Assembly: GCA_030590405.1 (NCBI GenBank)
Contig: JAUUYO010000046.1
Coordinates: 1 to 15,655, forward strand
Length of the DNA stretch: 15,655 nucleotides
DNA from: Kangiellaceae bacterium
GTDB lineage: Bacteria; Pseudomonadota; Gammaproteobacteria; Enterobacterales; Kangiellaceae
Reading direction: 5' to 3'
Shown one piece after another: positions 12,949 through 15,655 of this stretch. How positions within the stretch are numbered: the stretch's first letter is position 1; each line of letters opens with the position of its first letter. The notes under the pieces are model-generated. The model was not told where the DNA came from, did not search any database, and was given only the letters and a program-made list of their open reading frames with translations. Made by a program: the position numbers and the translations under genes.

Positions 12949-15655
12949 ATGAAACGAATCACAAAGCTAGTACCTAAAATTCTTTATATCGTGACACTGT
13001 TCACACTAATGGGGGCGATGGGTTTCATCGGCCTGTACCTTGCGGTAGGTCCAGACTTGCCCGCCGTTGACACGATCCGTCAAATTCGCTTGCAAACCCC
13101 CATGAGCGTTTATTCGAAAGATGGTCAACTGATTAACGAATTTGGAGATATTCGTCGTATTCCGATTACTCTAGATCAGGTTCCGCAAGATTTTATTAAT
13201 GCATTGCTGTCGACTGAAGATGTACGTTTTTACCAACATTCCGGGGTCGATTTTAAAGGGGTAATGAGAGCGATATTCAAATTAGCTTCCACCGGTACTA
13301 AAAGCCAGGGAGCAAGTACCATCACCATGTTGGTTGCACGAAATTATTATTTGAGTCGGGAAAAACGCTTTTCGCGTAAATTTACTGAGATGTTTGTTGC
13401 CTGGAAGCTGGAATCAGAATTGAGTAAAAATGAAATACTGGAAATATTCTTAAATAAAATCCCCTTTGGTCACCGCTCGGCGGGACTCGGTGCCGCGGCC
13501 CAAGTTTATTACGGAACCACACTCAATCAATTAAGTTTGTCTCAACTGGCAACCCTTGCTGGTATTCCAAAAGGACAGTCAGTGTTTAACCCTATCAGCC
13601 GCCCCGATAAAGCAAAAACCCGAAGAACTCATGTTTTGGGACGCATGCTAGCAGAAGGCCATATCAACCAGGCGCAATTTGAACAAGCTGACAATGCGCC
13701 AGTCAAGACCTTCCGACATGGTGCAAAAACGACGGTGAGCGCTCCTTATATTGCCGAAATGGTACATATGGAGCTAATCAGACGTTATGGCCGTGACGCT
13801 GCCCATAGCGATGGACTAAAAGTTTATACCAGTGTCGACCCAACCCTTCAAGCTTACGCCCAGGAAGCTTTAAGAAGTAGCTTATTAGAGTACGATCGTC
13901 GCCACGGCTACCGACCAGTTGAGCAACATTATGATATTGATGAAACCATTGAAAAATCGGACATGCTAGCCTGGATCGGCGATTTTTCCCAAATAGGCGA
14001 GTTAATACCCGCACTCGTTATCAGCACTGATGTGGAAAGTGCGGAAATATTATTAGCCGACGGCAGCCACGGTAGAGTCCAGCTGGAAGATTCGCTTTGG
14101 GCGAGAGAATACGTGGATGAAAATCACCGAGAATTTGGCAAGATCACCGATATTGCCAAAATCTTTTTGATTGGTGATGTAATACGCGTTTTTGCAACCG
14201 ATAAAATCGAAACCATTGAGCCACCAGATACCGAAAATAAAGAAGCAACTGAAACAGAGACGATCGCAGAGCAGTCACTAGGGCAAACCGTTGGCTTACC
14301 CATTTACCTGCTGTCACAAATTCCCGATGTAAATGGCGGCTTTGTGGTGCTTAACCCACAAAATGGCGCTTTAGACGCACTGGTCGGCGGGTTTAACTTT
14401 CGCAAAAACAAATTTAATATGGTCACCCAGGCGCGCAGACAACTCGGTTCTAATATTAAACCTTTTATTTACTCCTCAGCTTTGGCTAAGGGCTATACGG
14501 CTGCTTCCTTAATCAATGACTCACCGATCATCGATTGGGACTCTTCTGCCGGTACCTTTTGGCGGCCAGAAAATGATAGTGAGATCTATCGGGGACCGAT
14601 GAGGCTGAGGGAAGCCTTATACCGATCGATTAACACTGTATCAGTAAGGTTGATTAGAAAAATTGGTCCTCGCTATGCAAAAAAATACCTTGAAGAGATC
14701 GGGTTCCCTGGTCAGCATATGCAACCCTTTCCGTCCCTAGCTTTAGGCTCGGCATCATTTACGCCATTGGAAGTTGCCACTGGTTATGCAACTTTGGCAA
14801 ATGGCGGCTATCAAATTAAGCCTTGGTATATTGAACGTATCGAAGATGGCCATGGCCAGGTTTTATTTGAACAACAACCGATTCAAGTGTGTGAAGAATG
14901 TTTAGAAATTGTCGAGCAGCGCAAACAAAAAGCAATGGAAGAAGGCCTGCAAGCTGAAGAAAGTTCAAAACAATTAACCGCTGAATCTAATCAGCAACAA
15001 ACTAATCAGCAACAATCTAATCCGGCAACAACTCTTGAACAAGAAACTAAACAGTCTTTAAACAATAAAGAACTTTTAACAATTGATGAAGAAAAAACAA
15101 TTCACAATCTTCCTTTGTTAGCCGTAGCTGAAGATAAAATAGCCCCACGGGTTATCGATGCTCGCAATCGTTATATTGTTGATAGTATGTTAAAAGATGT
15201 GATCCATCGAGGCACCGCCTGGACTGGTTTGAATAGAGCAAAAAGTTCACTGTTAAGACGCCATGACATCGCAGGAAAAACGGGCACCACCAATGACTCA
15301 AAGGATGCCTGGTTTTCCGGCTACAATACTCAATATGTCGCCTCGGCCTGGGTAGGCTTTCGCGATCACAGTAAAAAGCTTGGCAAAAGAGAATTTGGTT
15401 CAGTGGCAGCCCTGCCCATTTGGCGTCGATTTATGGAAAAAGCATTAAAAGGCAAAAAGCAGGTAAATTTTCCCAGGCCTGAAGGTATGGTCGATGTCAA
15501 AATCGATCTGCTCAATGGCAAGCTGGCTGGCATCAATACTGAGCAATCCGAATTTGAAATTTTTAGAAGTGAAAATGTCCCGACCGAATATTCCGATCCA
15601 CCGACCAATATCAATATTATCGATGAACTCGATGTGATGGATGAAATCGACGAAC
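12949..15655 (+). CDS. mrcA: Penicillin-binding protein 1A (class A, bifunctional), C-terminus beyond window
   Basis: This inner-membrane peptidoglycan synthase polymerises and cross-links glycan strands. 902 codons are present with no stop before the window ends. A cytoplasmic start and membrane helix (about 10-32) precede the GT51 glycosyltransferase, with catalytic E90 in STEDVRFYQH and QGASTITMLVARN. An OB-like domain follows (about 345-440). The transpeptidase has S501-x-x-K504 (GSNIKPF), S560-I-N562 and K777-T-G-T. Between about 640 and 731 is a variable Gln/Asn/Glu-rich insert that starts with C648-E-E-C651, which parallels CPEC in E. coli PBP1A. At more than 902 residues it is longer than E. 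coli PBP1A (about 850). The visible tail is Asp/Glu-rich, so the end is probably close. It is divergent from pilM, as ponA is in Pseudomonas. Confidence 0.96.
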   Translation, partial: MKRITKLVPKILYIVTLFTLMGAMGFIGLYLAVGPDLPAVDTIRQIRLQTPMSVYSKDGQLINEFGDIRRIPITLDQVPQDFINALLSTEDVRFYQHSGVDFKGVMRAIFKLASTGTKSQGASTITMLVARNYYLSREKRFSRKFTEMFVAWKLESELSKNEILEIFLNKIPFGHRSAGLGAAAQVYYGTTLNQLSLSQLATLAGIPKGQSVFNPISRPDKAKTRRTHVLGRMLAEGHINQAQFEQADNAPVKTFRHGAKTTVSAPYIAEMVHMELIRRYGRDAAHSDGLKVYTSVDPTLQAYAQEALRSSLLEYDRRHGYRPVEQHYDIDETIEKSDMLAWIGDFSQIGELIPALVISTDVESAEILLADGSHGRVQLEDSLWAREYVDENHREFGKITDIAKIFLIGDVIRVFATDKIETIEPPDTENKEATETETIAEQSLGQTVGLPIYLLSQIPDVNGGFVVLNPQNGALDALVGGFNFRKNKFNMVTQARRQLGSNIKPFIYSSALAKGYTAASLINDSPIIDWDSSAGTFWRPENDSEIYRGPMRLREALYRSINTVSVRLIRKIGPRYAKKYLEEIGFPGQHMQPFPSLALGSASFTPLEVATGYATLANGGYQIKPWYIERIEDGHGQVLFEQQPIQVCEECLEIVEQRKQKAMEEGLQAEESSKQLTAESNQQQTNQQQSNPATTLEQETKQSLNNKELLTIDEEKTIHNLPLLAVAEDKIAPRVIDARNRYIVDSMLKDVIHRGTAWTGLNRAKSSLLRRHDIAGKTGTTNDSKDAWFSGYNTQYVASAWVGFRDHSKKLGKREFGSVAALPIWRRFMEKALKGKKQVNFPRPEGMVDVKIDLLNGKLAGINTEQSEFEIFRSENVPTEYSDPPTNINIIDELDVMDEIDE
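14986..15021 (+). repeat. 15-base tandem repeat in the PBP1A insert
   Basis: CTAATCAGCAACAAA (14987-15001) is followed directly by CTAATCAGCAACAAT (15002-15016) and a partial third unit. It encodes SNQQQTNQQQSN (680-691) and keeps the reading frame, so copy-number changes would lengthen or shorten the insert without breaking the protein. Confidence 0.8.

Noticed and set aside
13778..14014. Antisense frames under the PBP1A gene, including 15366-15614
   Set aside because: They lie opposite well-conserved PBP1A sequence with no initiation signals.
1..15655. Search by eye for CRISPR arrays, tRNA or rRNA genes, insertion sequences and defence genes
   Set aside because: No regularly spaced repeats, transposase-like products, terminal inverted repeats or RNA gene signatures were seen.

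Overview
The window is a chromosomal segment of a gammaproteobacterium with moderately low GC. It carries the conserved block ponA/mrcA <-> pilMNOPQ - aroK - aroB - damX-like - hemE. As I recall it, this is the gene order of Pseudomonas and relatives (ponA, pilM-Q, aroK, aroB, a SPOR protein, gltB, gltD, hemE). Two things differ here: gltBD is absent between the SPOR gene and hemE, and a large Ig-like lipoprotein gene plus a membrane-anchored FMN glutamate-synthase-like gene follow hemE. The species cannot be fixed from the sequence. AT-rich marine lineages such as Kangiella-like bacteria would fit, but that is a guess.

Layout from left to right. 1-604 (minus) is the N-terminal 201 codons of an FMN-binding glutamate synthase family protein, cut by the window edge. 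605-1021 is a divergent spacer with a possible small exported-protein ORF, a hairpin and a weak promoter. 1022-3187 (plus) is a 721-residue outer-membrane-type lipoprotein with Big/Ig-like domains and three EF-hand-like calcium loops. A shared hairpin at 3206-3231 separates it from the convergent hemE (3243-4301, minus). The 98-base gap upstream of hemE holds a strong match to a Fur box, which suggests iron control of this haem-pathway gene. Next, all on minus, come the damX-like gene (AAA ATPase, membrane segment, SPOR domain), aroB and aroK. A hairpin with a T-rich tail separates aroK from pilQ. The type IV pilus assembly operon pilM-N-O-P-Q runs right to left over 12596-7647, with three consecutive TAATG stop/start overlaps.

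12597-12948 is the divergent control region between pilM and the PBP1A gene. It holds a 61-base imperfect inverted repeat in the pilM leader, a perfect 8-base inverted repeat spaced 42 bases centre to centre near the PBP1A promoter, and candidate promoters for both sides. From 12949 (plus) a class A penicillin-binding protein 1A gene runs off the right end after 902 codons.

Functionally the window joins envelope building (PBP1A, the SPOR protein that should find septal peptidoglycan, and the PilM-PilQ pilus machine that crosses the peptidoglycan) with housekeeping metabolism (shikimate steps 2 and 5, haem synthesis). No mobile element, CRISPR array, tRNA, rRNA or defence system was seen. The least explained parts are the calcium-loop lipoprotein, the structured pilM leader and the possible Fur site at hemE.
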